From: an uncultured Clostridia bacterium
Lineage (GTDB): Bacteria > Bacillota > Clostridia > Oscillospirales > Oscillospiraceae
Direction of reading: 5' to 3'
NCBI GenBank assembly: GCA_947173485.1
Contig: CAMWFH010000012.1
Span: forward strand, 1-64,000
Length of the DNA stretch: 64,000 nt
Under the pieces are notes generated by a model. The model was not told the origin of the DNA. It made no database searches and saw only the letters and a list, made by a program, of their open reading frames with translations. Shown piece by piece: positions 7,648-14,076 of the stretch (its first letter is position 1; each line of letters begins with the position of its first letter). A program made the translations under genes and the position numbers.

Positions 7648-8946
7648 ATGGAACAACAGGAAAAAAAGCGGGACCGGGTGGTGCTGGCGGGCCTTTCGAG
7701 CCCCTGCCTGGACGCGAGCGAGAATGCCAGCGAGGAGACGATGGAGGAGCTGAGCGCCTTGGTGGAGACCGCTGGCGGCGAGGTGGTGGGGATGGCCTTG
7801 CAGAACCGCCCCGCACCCGACCCCCGGACCTTCATCGGCGAGGGCAAGGCGGCGGAGCTGCGGGAGCTGATCGCCCATGAGGAGGCCACCATGGCCATCT
7901 TCGACAACGACCTCAGCCCCTCCCAGATGCGGGTGCTGACGGAGGAGCTGAAGGTCCAGGTGCTGGACCGGAGCGGGCTCATTTTAGACATCTTCGCCCA
8001 GCGGGCCAGGACCCGTGAGGGGCGGCTGCAAGTGGAGCTGGCCCAGTACCAGTATCTGCTGCCCCGGCTGACGGGGATGTGGACCCATCTGGAGCGCCAG
8101 GCCGGCACCAGCGGCAAGGGGCCCATCGGCTCCAAGGGCCCCGGCGAGACCCAGCTGGAGACGGACCGCCGCCATATCCGGCGGAAGATCGACAAGCTGA
8201 AGGAGGAGCTGGAGGCGGTCCGGCGGGTCCGGGGCACCCAGCGGCGGCAGCGGATCAAGAACGAGGTGCCCACGGTGGCCATCGTGGGCTACACCAACGC
8301 GGGGAAGTCCACCCTGCTGAACACCCTCACCGGCGCGGACATCCCCGCCAATGACCGGCTGTTCGACACCCTGGACACCACCTCCCGGCTGCTGCGGGTC
8401 AGCGATGCCCTGGAGGTGGTGATCTCTGACACGGTGGGCTTCATCCGCAAGCTGCCCCATCAGCTGATCGACGCCTTCAAGGCCACGCTGGAGGAGCTGG
8501 AGTACGCGGACCTGCTGCTCCATGTGATCGACGTGTCCGACCCGGTCTGGCGGGACCAGGCGGCAACGGTGGACGCCCTGATCCGGGAGCTGGGAGCGGA
8601 GCAGATCCCCTGCCTGCGGGTGTTCAACAAGTCGGACCTGTTCTGGGGGGAGGTCCGGCCCCATGGGGAGGACGAGGTGAACATCTCCGCCAAGACCGGC
8701 GAGGGTATCGGCGCCCTTTTGGCGGCCATCGACCGAAAGCTGGACAGGGGACGGCGGCGAGTGACGATCCATCTGCCCTACGACAAGGGCGGGCTGCTGG
8801 ACCTCCTGTACCGGGAGGCCAAGGTGGAGACGGTGGAGTATGGCGGCACCATCGATGTGGTGGCGGTGTGCGACCTGCGCTCCATCGGCCAGATGCGGGC
8901 CTATATCGAGGACTGGACGGAGCCCAAGGAGGACTGGGAGCTGTGA
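7648..8946 (+). CDS. hflX: GTPase HflX (ribosome rescue/splitting factor)
   Basis: The 432-residue P-loop GTPase has the HflX N-terminal region (FIGEGKAAELRELI, DLSPSQMRVL), the Gly-rich loop GTSGKGPIGSKGPGETQLE, then the G domain: GYTNAGKST (about residue 214), DTVGFIRKLP and NKSD. HflX binds the 50S subunit and splits stalled 70S ribosomes. ATG 7648 is chosen because GAGG lies five bases upstream and the promoter at 7576-7604 excludes longer starts. Its 3' end overlaps the convergent small gene at 8901. Confidence 0.93.
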   Translation: MEQQEKKRDRVVLAGLSSPCLDASENASEETMEELSALVETAGGEVVGMALQNRPAPDPRTFIGEGKAAELRELIAHEEATMAIFDNDLSPSQMRVLTEELKVQVLDRSGLILDIFAQRARTREGRLQVELAQYQYLLPRLTGMWTHLERQAGTSGKGPIGSKGPGETQLETDRRHIRRKIDKLKEELEAVRRVRGTQRRQRIKNEVPTVAIVGYTNAGKSTLLNTLTGADIPANDRLFDTLDTTSRLLRVSDALEVVISDTVGFIRKLPHQLIDAFKATLEELEYADLLLHVIDVSDPVWRDQAATVDALIRELGAEQIPCLRVFNKSDLFWGEVRPHGEDEVNISAKTGEGIGALLAAIDRKLDRGRRRVTIHLPYDKGGLLDLLYREAKVETVEYGGTIDVVAVCDLRSIGQMRAYIEDWTEPKEDWEL

Positions 8947-9158
8947 CCGCCCGCCTGGACCAGTCCCGCGCCGGTGCGCAGGCCCAGAAGGAAGGCATTG
9001 GCGGCGTAGAACTCCAGGGTCCGGTCCAGGTCGGCCTGCTGCCATTCGGTCAGCTCGGTGCGGATGGAGGAGAGGGGCTGCTCGTAGCCCCGGATGTCCG
9101 CAGTGTCCAGCTGGGGCTTGATGTAGTGGGCATACAGCCAACGCGTGAAGTCGGTCAT
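8901..9158 (-). CDS. Small hypothetical protein, divergent partner of an XRE regulator
   Basis: This 85-residue protein (MTDFTRWLYAHYIKPQ at the start) is predicted helical, with no membrane segment and a Ser/Gln-rich tail. I do not recognise the family; it resembles the small DUF6809-like proteins of gut Clostridia only in size and style. The ATG at 9158 has AAAGGG upstream. The last 46 bases overlap the end of hflX on the other strand. A TTGACA/TATTAT promoter between inverted repeats drives it, facing the XRE gene, which suggests repression by that protein. Confidence 0.6.
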   Translation of the reverse strand: MTDFTRWLYAHYIKPQLDTADIRGYEQPLSSIRTELTEWQQADLDRTLEFYAANAFLLGLRTGAGLVQAGGHSSQSSLGSVQSSI

Positions 9159-9178
9159 AGAAGATTTCCCTTTCAAAA

Positions 9179-9231
9179 ACAACGTATGTGTTGTATGCTG
9201 TTATAATAGCACGACGGATACGTTGTGTCAA
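9179..9231. promoter_or_regulatory. Overlapping divergent promoters with a 9-bp inverted repeat operator
   Basis: Leftward promoter: TTGACA (9226-9231), a 17-base spacer, TATTAT (9203-9208). Rightward: an extended -10 TGTTATAAT (9199-9207) overlapping it. A perfect inverted repeat, ACAACGTAT (9179-9187) and ATACGTTGT (9218-9226), flanks both -10 boxes; these are the likely half-sites for the XRE protein encoded at 9242. Confidence 0.65.
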
Positions 9232-9241
9232 GAGGTCGTAT

Positions 9242-9448
9242 ATGAACTTACAGGAAAGAATGCGGGCTCTGCGAAAAGAGCGCAATGAAACACAAAAGCA
9301 AGTTGCGGATGCGATCGGCATCACAGACCGGCAGTATCAGCGGTTTGAAACAGGCGTCAATCTGCCCGGCTTCGATAATCTCTGCGCCCTGGCAGACCAC
9401 TTCGGCGTGACGCTGGACTACCTGGCTGGGCGGAGCGATGTGCGCTGA
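9242..9448 (+). CDS. XRE family helix-turn-helix transcriptional regulator
   Basis: The 68-residue Cro/CI-type protein is a single HTH domain: ERMRALRKERNETQKQVADA, then the recognition helix in GITDRQYQRFETG. It ends LDYLAGRSDVR, with no second domain. AGAGG lies six bases before the ATG. It is divergent from the small gene at 8901-9158 across a 50-base region with overlapping promoters and an inverted repeat, so it probably represses that gene and itself. Confidence 0.9.
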   Translation: MNLQERMRALRKERNETQKQVADAIGITDRQYQRFETGVNLPGFDNLCALADHFGVTLDYLAGRSDVR

Positions 9449-9524
9449 CCGGAGGACGCAAATATTTGTCTGTACTTTATCCGCTCCATATGCTATACTA
9501 TTGCCAACACAGGAGGTGGACAGT

Positions 9525-9674
9525 ATGGAGACTGAAAAAGAGCGTAAAGACACACAGCAGGCGATCCTATACGAAGTAAGGCGTCTCATCAAGAACAGCG
9601 GCAAGGAGAGCTATACCGTAGAGGAGCTCTGCGACCTGCTGGACACGATCGCGGAGGCAAAGGCTCAGGAGTAA
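9525..9674 (+). CDS. Small hypothetical protein (49 aa)
   Basis: A charged, helical protein beginning METEKERKDTQQAIL with a C-terminal YTVEELCDLLDTI helix. No family is recognised. It has a perfect AGGAGGT ribosome-binding site and a strong terminator directly after the stop, so it is very likely real. It lies between the XRE gene and the tandem toxin-antitoxin units; no functional link is shown. Confidence 0.65.
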   Translation: METEKERKDTQQAILYEVRRLIKNSGKESYTVEELCDLLDTIAEAKAQE

Positions 9675-9679
9675 AGGAG

Positions 9680-9714
9680 ACGTGCCGGGAAAACTGCTTT
9701 CCCGGCACGTTTTT
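9680..9714 (+). terminator. Terminator of the 49-aa gene
   Basis: An 11-bp perfect stem (9680-9690 with 9700-9710) and a T-run at 9710-9714. It ends just before the promoter of antisense RNA A. Confidence 0.9.
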
Positions 9715-9716
9715 GC

Positions 9717-9745
9717 TTGACAAAAGGAGCCCGCTCCCGTATAAT
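9717..9745 (+). promoter_or_regulatory. Consensus promoter of antisense RNA A
   Basis: TTGACA (9717-9722), a 17-base spacer, TATAAT (9740-9745): a perfect sigma70 consensus, stronger than the facing toxin promoter. Confidence 0.85.
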
Positions 9746-9751
9746 AAAAAC

Positions 9752-9842
9752 AGAAAGAGCCGTTGCTGTATGGCGGTCGGTTCGAAAAGGGGCTAACGAA
9801 ACGCTAGCCGCTCGGACGCCACCGGGCGGCTAGCACGCTTTT
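9752..9842 (+). ncRNA. Candidate antitoxin RNA A
   Basis: A predicted RNA of about 91 nt from the consensus promoter to TTTT at 9839-9842. Its 3' end is the stem 9803-9811/9826-9834, shared with the toxin mRNA. A second hairpin (9791-9808, GGCTA..TAGCC) competes for the same strand, so alternative folds are possible. It overlaps the last codons and 3' end of the toxin gene in antisense and has no convincing ORF. Confidence 0.65.
9803..9834. terminator. Shared bidirectional terminator, copy A
   Basis: Stem GCTAGCCGC/GCGGCTAGC (9803-9811 with 9826-9834), with TTTT on the plus side and a weaker GTTT on the minus side. The toxin stop codon (9830-9832) lies in the stem. In copy B the second base pair is changed on both sides. 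Confidence 0.7.
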
Positions 9843-9925
9843 GGGGCTATGTACGCCATGATCAGGATGACCACGACCAAACATATCACCACGCGCAGGA
9901 ATTGCTCCCAGCGCCGGTCTCCCAT
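9830..9925 (-). CDS. Candidate type I toxin peptide A (31 aa, membrane)
   Basis: This 31-residue peptide has a charged N-terminus (MGDRRWEQF), one hydrophobic stretch (LRVVICLVVVILIMAYIA) and the tail PKAC. That layout is typical of membrane-active type I toxins, but I recognise no known family. ATG 9925 is eight bases after GGAGG; the in-frame ATG at 9931 is too close to it. AGGGG next to the Shine-Dalgarno site can pair with CCCCT 16 bases upstream, so translation may be masked. Copy B encodes the identical peptide with two synonymous changes. Confidence 0.7.
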   Translation of the reverse strand: MGDRRWEQFLRVVICLVVVILIMAYIAPKAC

Positions 9926-10027
9926 CCGCATCACCTCCCCTCGTTTCAGAATCTGCAAGGGGAAATGAACTGACCACCTTTTATACAGCAACGCTCTTTC
10001 CGTCCCGCCTGGCTGACGGGCAGATAT

Positions 10028-10056
10028 AGGATACCATTTTAGAACATTTTTGTCAA
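10028..10056 (-). promoter_or_regulatory. Toxin promoter, copy A
   Basis: On the minus strand: TTGACA (10051-10056), a 17-base spacer, TATCCT (10028-10033). The leader is about 96 nt. Confidence 0.75.
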
Positions 10057-10092
10057 ACCCTTCCGCAAGCAAAAAAAGAAGTTGTCTCCGCC

Positions 10093-10121
10093 TTGACAAA
10101 CTGGCATTGCTCCCGTATAAT
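10093..10121 (+). promoter_or_regulatory. Consensus promoter of antisense RNA B
   Basis: TTGACA (10093-10098), a 17-base spacer, TATAAT (10116-10121). The first half of the spacer differs from copy A, so the hexamers are kept while surrounding bases drift. Confidence 0.85.
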
Positions 10122-10127
10122 AAAAAC

Positions 10128-10218
10128 AGAAAGAGCCGTTGCTGCATGGCGGTCGGCTCGTGCCTAACTTTTTACAAAGTTAGCCGCTCGGATGCCGCCG
10201 GGCGGCTAACACGCTTTT
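10128..10218 (+). ncRNA. Candidate antitoxin RNA B
   Basis: Predicted at about 91 nt, the same length as RNA A, ending in TTTT at 10215-10218 after the stem 10179-10187/10202-10210. The hairpin at 10164-10183 again competes with the terminator stem. Confidence 0.65.
10179..10210. terminator. Shared bidirectional terminator, copy B
   Basis: Stem GTTAGCCGC/GCGGCTAAC (10179-10187 with 10202-10210). Relative to copy A one C-G pair has become T-A on both arms, a compensatory change. Confidence 0.7.
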
Positions 10219-10301
10219 GGGGCTATGTATGCCATGATCAGGATGACCACGACCAAACATATCACCACGCGCAGGAATTGCTCCCAGCGCCGGTCTCCCA
10301 T
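10206..10301 (-). CDS. Candidate type I toxin peptide B (31 aa, membrane)
   Basis: It encodes exactly the same 31 residues as copy A. The genes differ only at the Ala codon (GCG/GCA) and the final Cys codon (TGC/TGT), both silent. The start (10301), Shine-Dalgarno site and upstream CCCCT anti-Shine-Dalgarno are conserved. The peptide is too short for routine gene callers. Toxicity is inferred from layout. Confidence 0.7.
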   Translation of the reverse strand: MGDRRWEQFLRVVICLVVVILIMAYIAPKAC

Positions 10302-10402
10302 CCGCATCACCTCCCCTCGTTAGAAATTCGCAAGGGGAAATGAACTGACCGCCTTTTATACAGCAACGCTCTTTCCGTCCCGCCTGGCTGACGGGCAATC
10401 TC

Positions 10403-10431
10403 ATGATAGCACCACTTGCTCTATTTGTCAA
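10403..10431 (-). promoter_or_regulatory. Toxin promoter, copy B
   Basis: On the minus strand: TTGACA (10426-10431), a 17-base spacer, TATCAT (10403-10408). The spacer sequence is unrelated to copy A. Confidence 0.75.
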
Positions 10432-10443
10432 ATCATCCCTGAT

Positions 10444-10482
10444 ACGACAAAAGGCTCCCCGCCGTGGGGAGCCTTTTGTCGT
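10444..10482. terminator. Long hairpin ending the mltG-U32 transcript
   Basis: A perfect 17-bp stem (10444-10460 with 10466-10482) around a 5-base loop, just after the U32 peptidase stop. It insulates that operon from toxin unit B. Confidence 0.75.
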
Positions 10483-10493
10483 TATCTTACGGC

Positions 10494-11705
10494 CTATCTG
10501 GCCGTGCGCAACAGGGAATAGGGGGGCAGCGGACGGGGGAGGCGCATCCTGAACAGCATCTGGGGATGCCGGACCTCCTCCAGGGCCATCCCCTCCAGGT
10601 CCTCCATAGGGCCGGCCCGGAAGGCGAAGGGGGCCGTATCCGGTCCAAGGGCCTCGATCTCATCGCCAACAGCGAACTTGTTTTGCAGCCGCAGGGTGGC
10701 CATGCCGTCCGGTGAACAGTCCAACACCAGGGCCACGATCTGCCGCGCCCGCACATAGCGGGCATCGCCGGTGAACTGCCCCGGCGCTCCATAGTAGAAC
10801 CCGGTGGCGTAGGGCCGGTGGCTGATATGCTCCACCTCCTCCCGCCAGAGGGGGTCCGGCGTTTCTCCGGCGGCCACGGTGTCCAGCACATGGCGGTAGG
10901 CCCCGGTGACCACCGCCGTATAGTAGGCGGACTTGGCCCGGCCCTCGATCTTCAGGCTGTCCAGCCCCACATCGATGAGGTCGTCCAGATGGTCTATCAT
11001 GCACATATCCCGGGAGTTCAGGATATAGCTCCCGCCCTCGTCCTCCAGGATGGGGAAGTACTCCCCAGGCCGCTTCTCCTCCACCAGGGCATACTTGTAG
11101 CGGCAGGGCTGGGCGCAGGCGCCCCGGCTGGCGTCCCGTCCGGTCATATAGTTGCTGAGGACGCAGCGGCCGGAGTAGCTGACGCACATGGCCCCGTGGA
11201 CGAAGGCCTCCAGCTCCAGCTCCCGGGGCGTCCTCTCCCGAATGGTGCGGATCTCCTCCAGGCTCAGCTCCCGGGCCAAAATGACCCGGCTGGCCCCCAG
11301 GTCGTACCAGGCGGCAGCGGCGGCGTAGTTGGTGACGCCGGCCTGGGTGCTGACATGGCGCTCACACTTGGGCGCGTACCGCCCCGCCAGGGTGAAGGCC
11401 CCCAGATCGGCCAGGATCAGCGCGTCCACCCCTGCCGCCTGGCACTGCTCTAAATGCTCCGGCAGCCGGTCCATCTCCCCGTTCCGGGGCATGGTGTTCA
11501 CCGCCGCATGGACCCGGACCCCCAGGCTGTGGGCCAGCGCCACGGCCTCGACCAGCTCCTCCGGGGCAAAGTTCTTAGCAAAGGAGCGCATCCCGAAGGA
11601 GGTCCCCGCCAGATAGACGGCATCCGCCCCATAGAGGGCCGCCATGCGCAGGCGCTCCAGGTCCCCGGCAGGGGCCAGCAGCTCCGGTCTCTTCCCCATG
11701 GTCAT
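10494..11705 (-). CDS. U32 family peptidase / RNA hydroxylation-type protein
   Basis: The 403-residue protein starts RPELLAPAGDLERLRMAALY and continues with GADAVYLAG, both hallmarks of family U32. Conserved cysteines lie in FVHGAMCVSYSGRCVLSNY and CAQPCRYKY. Members include collagenase-like YrrN/YrrO and TrhP, which acts in tRNA or rRNA hydroxylation; which role applies is not resolved. The start is ATG 11705, whose ATGA overlaps the mltG stop, so the two genes are translationally coupled. Confidence 0.9.
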   Translation of the reverse strand: MTMGKRPELLAPAGDLERLRMAALYGADAVYLAGTSFGMRSFAKNFAPEELVEAVALAHSLGVRVHAAVNTMPRNGEMDRLPEHLEQCQAAGVDALILADLGAFTLAGRYAPKCERHVSTQAGVTNYAAAAAWYDLGASRVILARELSLEEIRTIRERTPRELELEAFVHGAMCVSYSGRCVLSNYMTGRDASRGACAQPCRYKYALVEEKRPGEYFPILEDEGGSYILNSRDMCMIDHLDDLIDVGLDSLKIEGRAKSAYYTAVVTGAYRHVLDTVAAGETPDPLWREEVEHISHRPYATGFYYGAPGQFTGDARYVRARQIVALVLDCSPDGMATLRLQNKFAVGDEIEALGPDTAPFAFRAGPMEDLEGMALEEVRHPQMLFRMRLPRPLPPYSLLRTAR

Positions 11706-12838
11706 TTCAGGCCGGCGATGACCCGTTGGTGCTGGGCGTAGGTCTCGCTGTAGATGTGCTTGCCCTCGTTGCCCAGCACATAGTAGTAGTAGTTGGTGTC
11801 CGCCGGCGTCAGGGCGGCCCAGATGGAGGTCCGGCCCGGATTGCAGATGGGGGTGGGGGGCAGGCCCTTGTGGGCATAGAGGTTGTAGGGGCTGTCTATA
11901 GCCTTGTCGGCGTCGGTCAGCTCGCTGTGGCCGGTGGCGTAGACCAGGGCGGCGTCCACCTGCAAAAGGCCGCCGGTCTCAAAGCCGGGGTTGTTCAGCC
12001 GGTTGTAGATGACGGAGGCGATCTTCTCCCGGTCGCTGCCGTCGGTCTCCTTCTCGATCAGGGACGCCACGGTCAGGATCTCATGGAGGCTGCGGCCGCT
12101 CTCCTCGATCAGCTTCATCATCTCCTCGTCGATCCTGGCCACGAAGTTGTCCAGGAACCGGCTCAGGGCCCGGGCGGGGTTGTCGTTGACGTAGAACTCG
12201 TAGGTGTCCGGGTAGAGGTAGCCCTCCAGCCGCTGGATGGAGCCTAAGTTCTCATTGTCCACGAAGGGGTAGTCCTCGAACACATAGTTAGCGGCGGTGT
12301 CGGTCAGCGCCTCCAGGGAGGCCACCTTGTTCTCCGCCAGCAGGGCCAGGATCTGCTGGACCGTGTAGCCCTCGGGGATCATGATGCGCACCGTGTCGGC
12401 GGTCTTTCGCCTGCCGTAGAGGCCGGTGATCAGGGCCCGGTAGTCCATATCGGTATTGAGGGTGTGGGGCCCCACGCCCACCCGGCCGCTCTCGATCTTC
12501 TCGTCCAGCTTGGCCAGGATGGAGAACATACGGAAGAACCAGTCGTACTCCACCAGACCGGCCTCCTTGAGCTTCTTGGCGATGTCGGCGGCGGTGTCAC
12601 CCTCCTCTACGGTCACCTCCACCTCCATATAGGTCTTATTGAAAGCGCAGAGGTCGTTGGCCAGCAGCCAGCCCACCCCGGCTAAGATGGCGGAGGCGGT
12701 GACGACGAACACCAGCCAGATCAGGCCCCAAAGGATGGGGTTGCCCCGCTTCTTCTTTTTCTTCTTTCGCTTCTGCTCCGCCTGGCGGCGGACCTGCTGG
12801 CTGTCCCAGCCGGTGGTGTTGAAATTCTCCTCACTCAT
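11702..12838 (-). CDS. mltG: Endolytic murein transglycosylase MltG
   Basis: This 378-residue membrane protein cuts nascent glycan strands and helps set glycan chain length. It has a basic, Lys-rich cytoplasmic N-terminus, one membrane helix (ILWGLIWLVFVVTASAILAG), a LysM-like segment and the YceG catalytic domain with the active-site Glu in ASLIEKETDG, followed by YNRLNNPG and CNPGRTSIWAAL. It is the first gene of a two-gene leftward operon with the U32 peptidase; mltG is often near such genes in Firmicutes. Confidence 0.95.
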   Translation of the reverse strand: MSEENFNTTGWDSQQVRRQAEQKRKKKKKKRGNPILWGLIWLVFVVTASAILAGVGWLLANDLCAFNKTYMEVEVTVEEGDTAADIAKKLKEAGLVEYDWFFRMFSILAKLDEKIESGRVGVGPHTLNTDMDYRALITGLYGRRKTADTVRIMIPEGYTVQQILALLAENKVASLEALTDTAANYVFEDYPFVDNENLGSIQRLEGYLYPDTYEFYVNDNPARALSRFLDNFVARIDEEMMKLIEESGRSLHEILTVASLIEKETDGSDREKIASVIYNRLNNPGFETGGLLQVDAALVYATGHSELTDADKAIDSPYNLYAHKGLPPTPICNPGRTSIWAALTPADTNYYYYVLGNEGKHIYSETYAQHQRVIAGLK

Positions 12839-12941
12839 AGGGCGATCACCGTCTTTCGTTCAAGATCAAAAAATATTTAGGTGGCCAAGTTTCCAAACCC
12901 GCTCCCCCCTCATAGGATAGAGGGAAGTGAGGTGAGAAACG

Positions 12942-13208
12942 ATGTGCTTTGGGAACAACAATGACAGCTGCCTGTGGATCGTGGTGCTGGTCATCCTGCT
13001 CTGCTGCTGCTGCGGCAACGGCAGCGGCGTGGGCGGCTGGAACAACGGCTGCAACTGCGGCAGCGGCGTAGGCGGCTGGAACAACGGCTGTAACTGCGGC
13101 TGCGGCTGCGGCGTAGGCGGCTGGAACAACGGCTGTAACTGCGGGTGCAACTGCAGCTGCGGCAACAGCTGCGGCTGTAACTGCGGGTGCAGCGACACCT
13201 GCTGCTGA
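12942..13208 (+). CDS. Cys/Gly/Asn-rich repeat protein with N-terminal membrane segment
   Basis: The 88-residue protein starts MCFGNNNDSCLWIVVLVILLC, a short hydrophobic segment, followed by three copies of a unit with GVGGWNNGCNCG and a Cys/Gly-only tail. It contains about two dozen cysteines. In gut Clostridia such proteins are often labelled high-cysteine chorion-class; a spore-coat or disulfide-rich surface role is possible but unproven. GAGGTGAG precedes the ATG. It stands alone. Confidence 0.8.
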   Translation: MCFGNNNDSCLWIVVLVILLCCCCGNGSGVGGWNNGCNCGSGVGGWNNGCNCGCGCGVGGWNNGCNCGCNCSCGNSCGCNCGCSDTCC

Positions 13209-13226
13209 CACGGCACAGAGGGGCGG

Positions 13227-13255
13227 GGAGGCGCGGCGGCGCCTCCTCACTTCTT
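13227..13255 (+). terminator. Terminator after the Cys-rich gene
   Basis: Stem GGAGGCGC/GCGCCTCC (13227-13234 with 13239-13246), followed by a T-rich tail TCACTTCTT. Confidence 0.65.
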
Positions 13256-13281
13256 ATATCCGCTGATATCCCGCCCGCTCC

Positions 13282-13992
13282 TCACTTCTCCCGCAGGACA
13301 TGGAGCATGAACCGGGGCAGCTTCATCATCCGGCCCAGCCGGCGGGGGTCGCTCAGCAGGCGGTGGAACCACTCCAGCCCCAGCCGCTGGAAGAGGACCG
13401 GGGCCCGCTTGACATCGCCGGAGAACACGTCCAGACACCCTCCCAGCCCGATCAGCAGACAGGGGCCGGTCTCCCCGGCGTGGGCGGCCATCCACAGCTC
13501 CTGCTTCGGCGCGCCCAGGCAGACGAAGGCCACATCCGCGCCGCTGGCCCGGATGGTCTCCGCGGCCCGGGCATCGTCCTTGAAGTAGCCGTCGGCGGTG
13601 CCGGCGATGAGCAGGCCGGGATGGGCCCGCCGGAGCTTCTCCGCCGCCCGCTCCGCCACGCCGGGCTTGGCGCCCAGGAGGAAGAGGGACTGCCGCTTCT
13701 TCGCCATGGCGTCCATCAGGTGGGCGGCGAAGTCGATGCCCGGCAGCCGGGCGCGCAGGGGCGTGCCCAAGAGCTTAGCGCCATAGTAGATGCCGATGCC
13801 GTCCGGCAGGACCATATCGGCGGCGTTCACCGTCTCCAGCAGGGACTTATCCTCCCGGCACAGCTCCACGATCTCCGGGTTCGGGGTCACGATATAGTGG
13901 CTGTCCGGCGAGGCGATCAGGCGCTGGGCCTCCGCCACCGCCTGGTCCATCGTAAGATTGTCAAAGCCCACGCCTAGTACATCGATCCGCAT
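13282..13992 (-). CDS. tagA: WecG/TagA/CpsF family glycosyltransferase
   Basis: The 236-residue GT26 enzyme probably adds N-acetylmannosamine to lipid-linked GlcNAc, an early step of teichoic acid or other wall-polymer synthesis. Family marks are HYIVTPNPEIVELC, the catalytic-region VLPDGIGIYYGAK, LFLLGAKPGV and FVCLGAPKQELWM, with a C-terminal membrane-binding basic segment (LEWFHRLLSDPRRL). It has its own promoter and lies downstream of a glycosyltransferase on the same strand. The exact sugar is not determined here. Confidence 0.92.
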   Translation of the reverse strand: MRIDVLGVGFDNLTMDQAVAEAQRLIASPDSHYIVTPNPEIVELCREDKSLLETVNAADMVLPDGIGIYYGAKLLGTPLRARLPGIDFAAHLMDAMAKKRQSLFLLGAKPGVAERAAEKLRRAHPGLLIAGTADGYFKDDARAAETIRASGADVAFVCLGAPKQELWMAAHAGETGPCLLIGLGGCLDVFSGDVKRAPVLFQRLGLEWFHRLLSDPRRLGRMMKLPRFMLHVLREK

Positions 13993-14030
13993 GGGGGACC
14001 TCCTTATAGAGCGGGCCGGAAGGCCCGTTT

Positions 14031-14059
14031 AGTATAGCATATCTCTCCCCGCTTGTCCA
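14031..14059 (-). promoter_or_regulatory. Promoter of tagA
   Basis: On the minus strand: TGGACA (14054-14059), a 17-base spacer, TATACT (14031-14036). A short GC hairpin (14012-14027) lies at the start of the transcript. Confidence 0.6.
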
Positions 14060-14076
14060 CAGGGGGACAGCGGCGC

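Larger units (their letters stand above)
9717..10056. repeat. Candidate type I toxin-antitoxin unit, copy A
   Basis: First of two tandem units with a 376-base period measured between the conserved antisense -10 regions. Similarity is high from the -10 box of the plus-strand promoter to the leader of the minus-strand gene, while the promoter spacers differ. Within the unit, 9753-9783 and 9967-10000 form an imperfect inverted repeat, so the plus RNA and the toxin mRNA leader carry nearly the same sequence in the same sense (GAAAGAGC, GTTGCTGTAT, GGTC). Confidence 0.75.
10093..10431. repeat. Candidate type I toxin-antitoxin unit, copy B
   Basis: Second unit, same layout as copy A. Its inverted-repeat arms are 10129-10159 and 10342-10375. 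The apical part of the antisense RNA has diverged into a different hairpin (CTAACTTT/AAAGTTAG) while the overall fold is kept. Confidence 0.75.

Noticed and set aside
9717..10431. A miniature transposable element as explanation of the tandem inverted-repeat units
   Set aside because: No target-site duplication was seen, the promoters lie outside the repeat arms, and the peptide shows only silent changes, which favours a functional locus. It is not fully excluded.
13018..13200. CRISPR-like short repeats in the Cys/Gly gene
   Set aside because: The repeats are in frame, encode a regular peptide unit and have no unique spacers.
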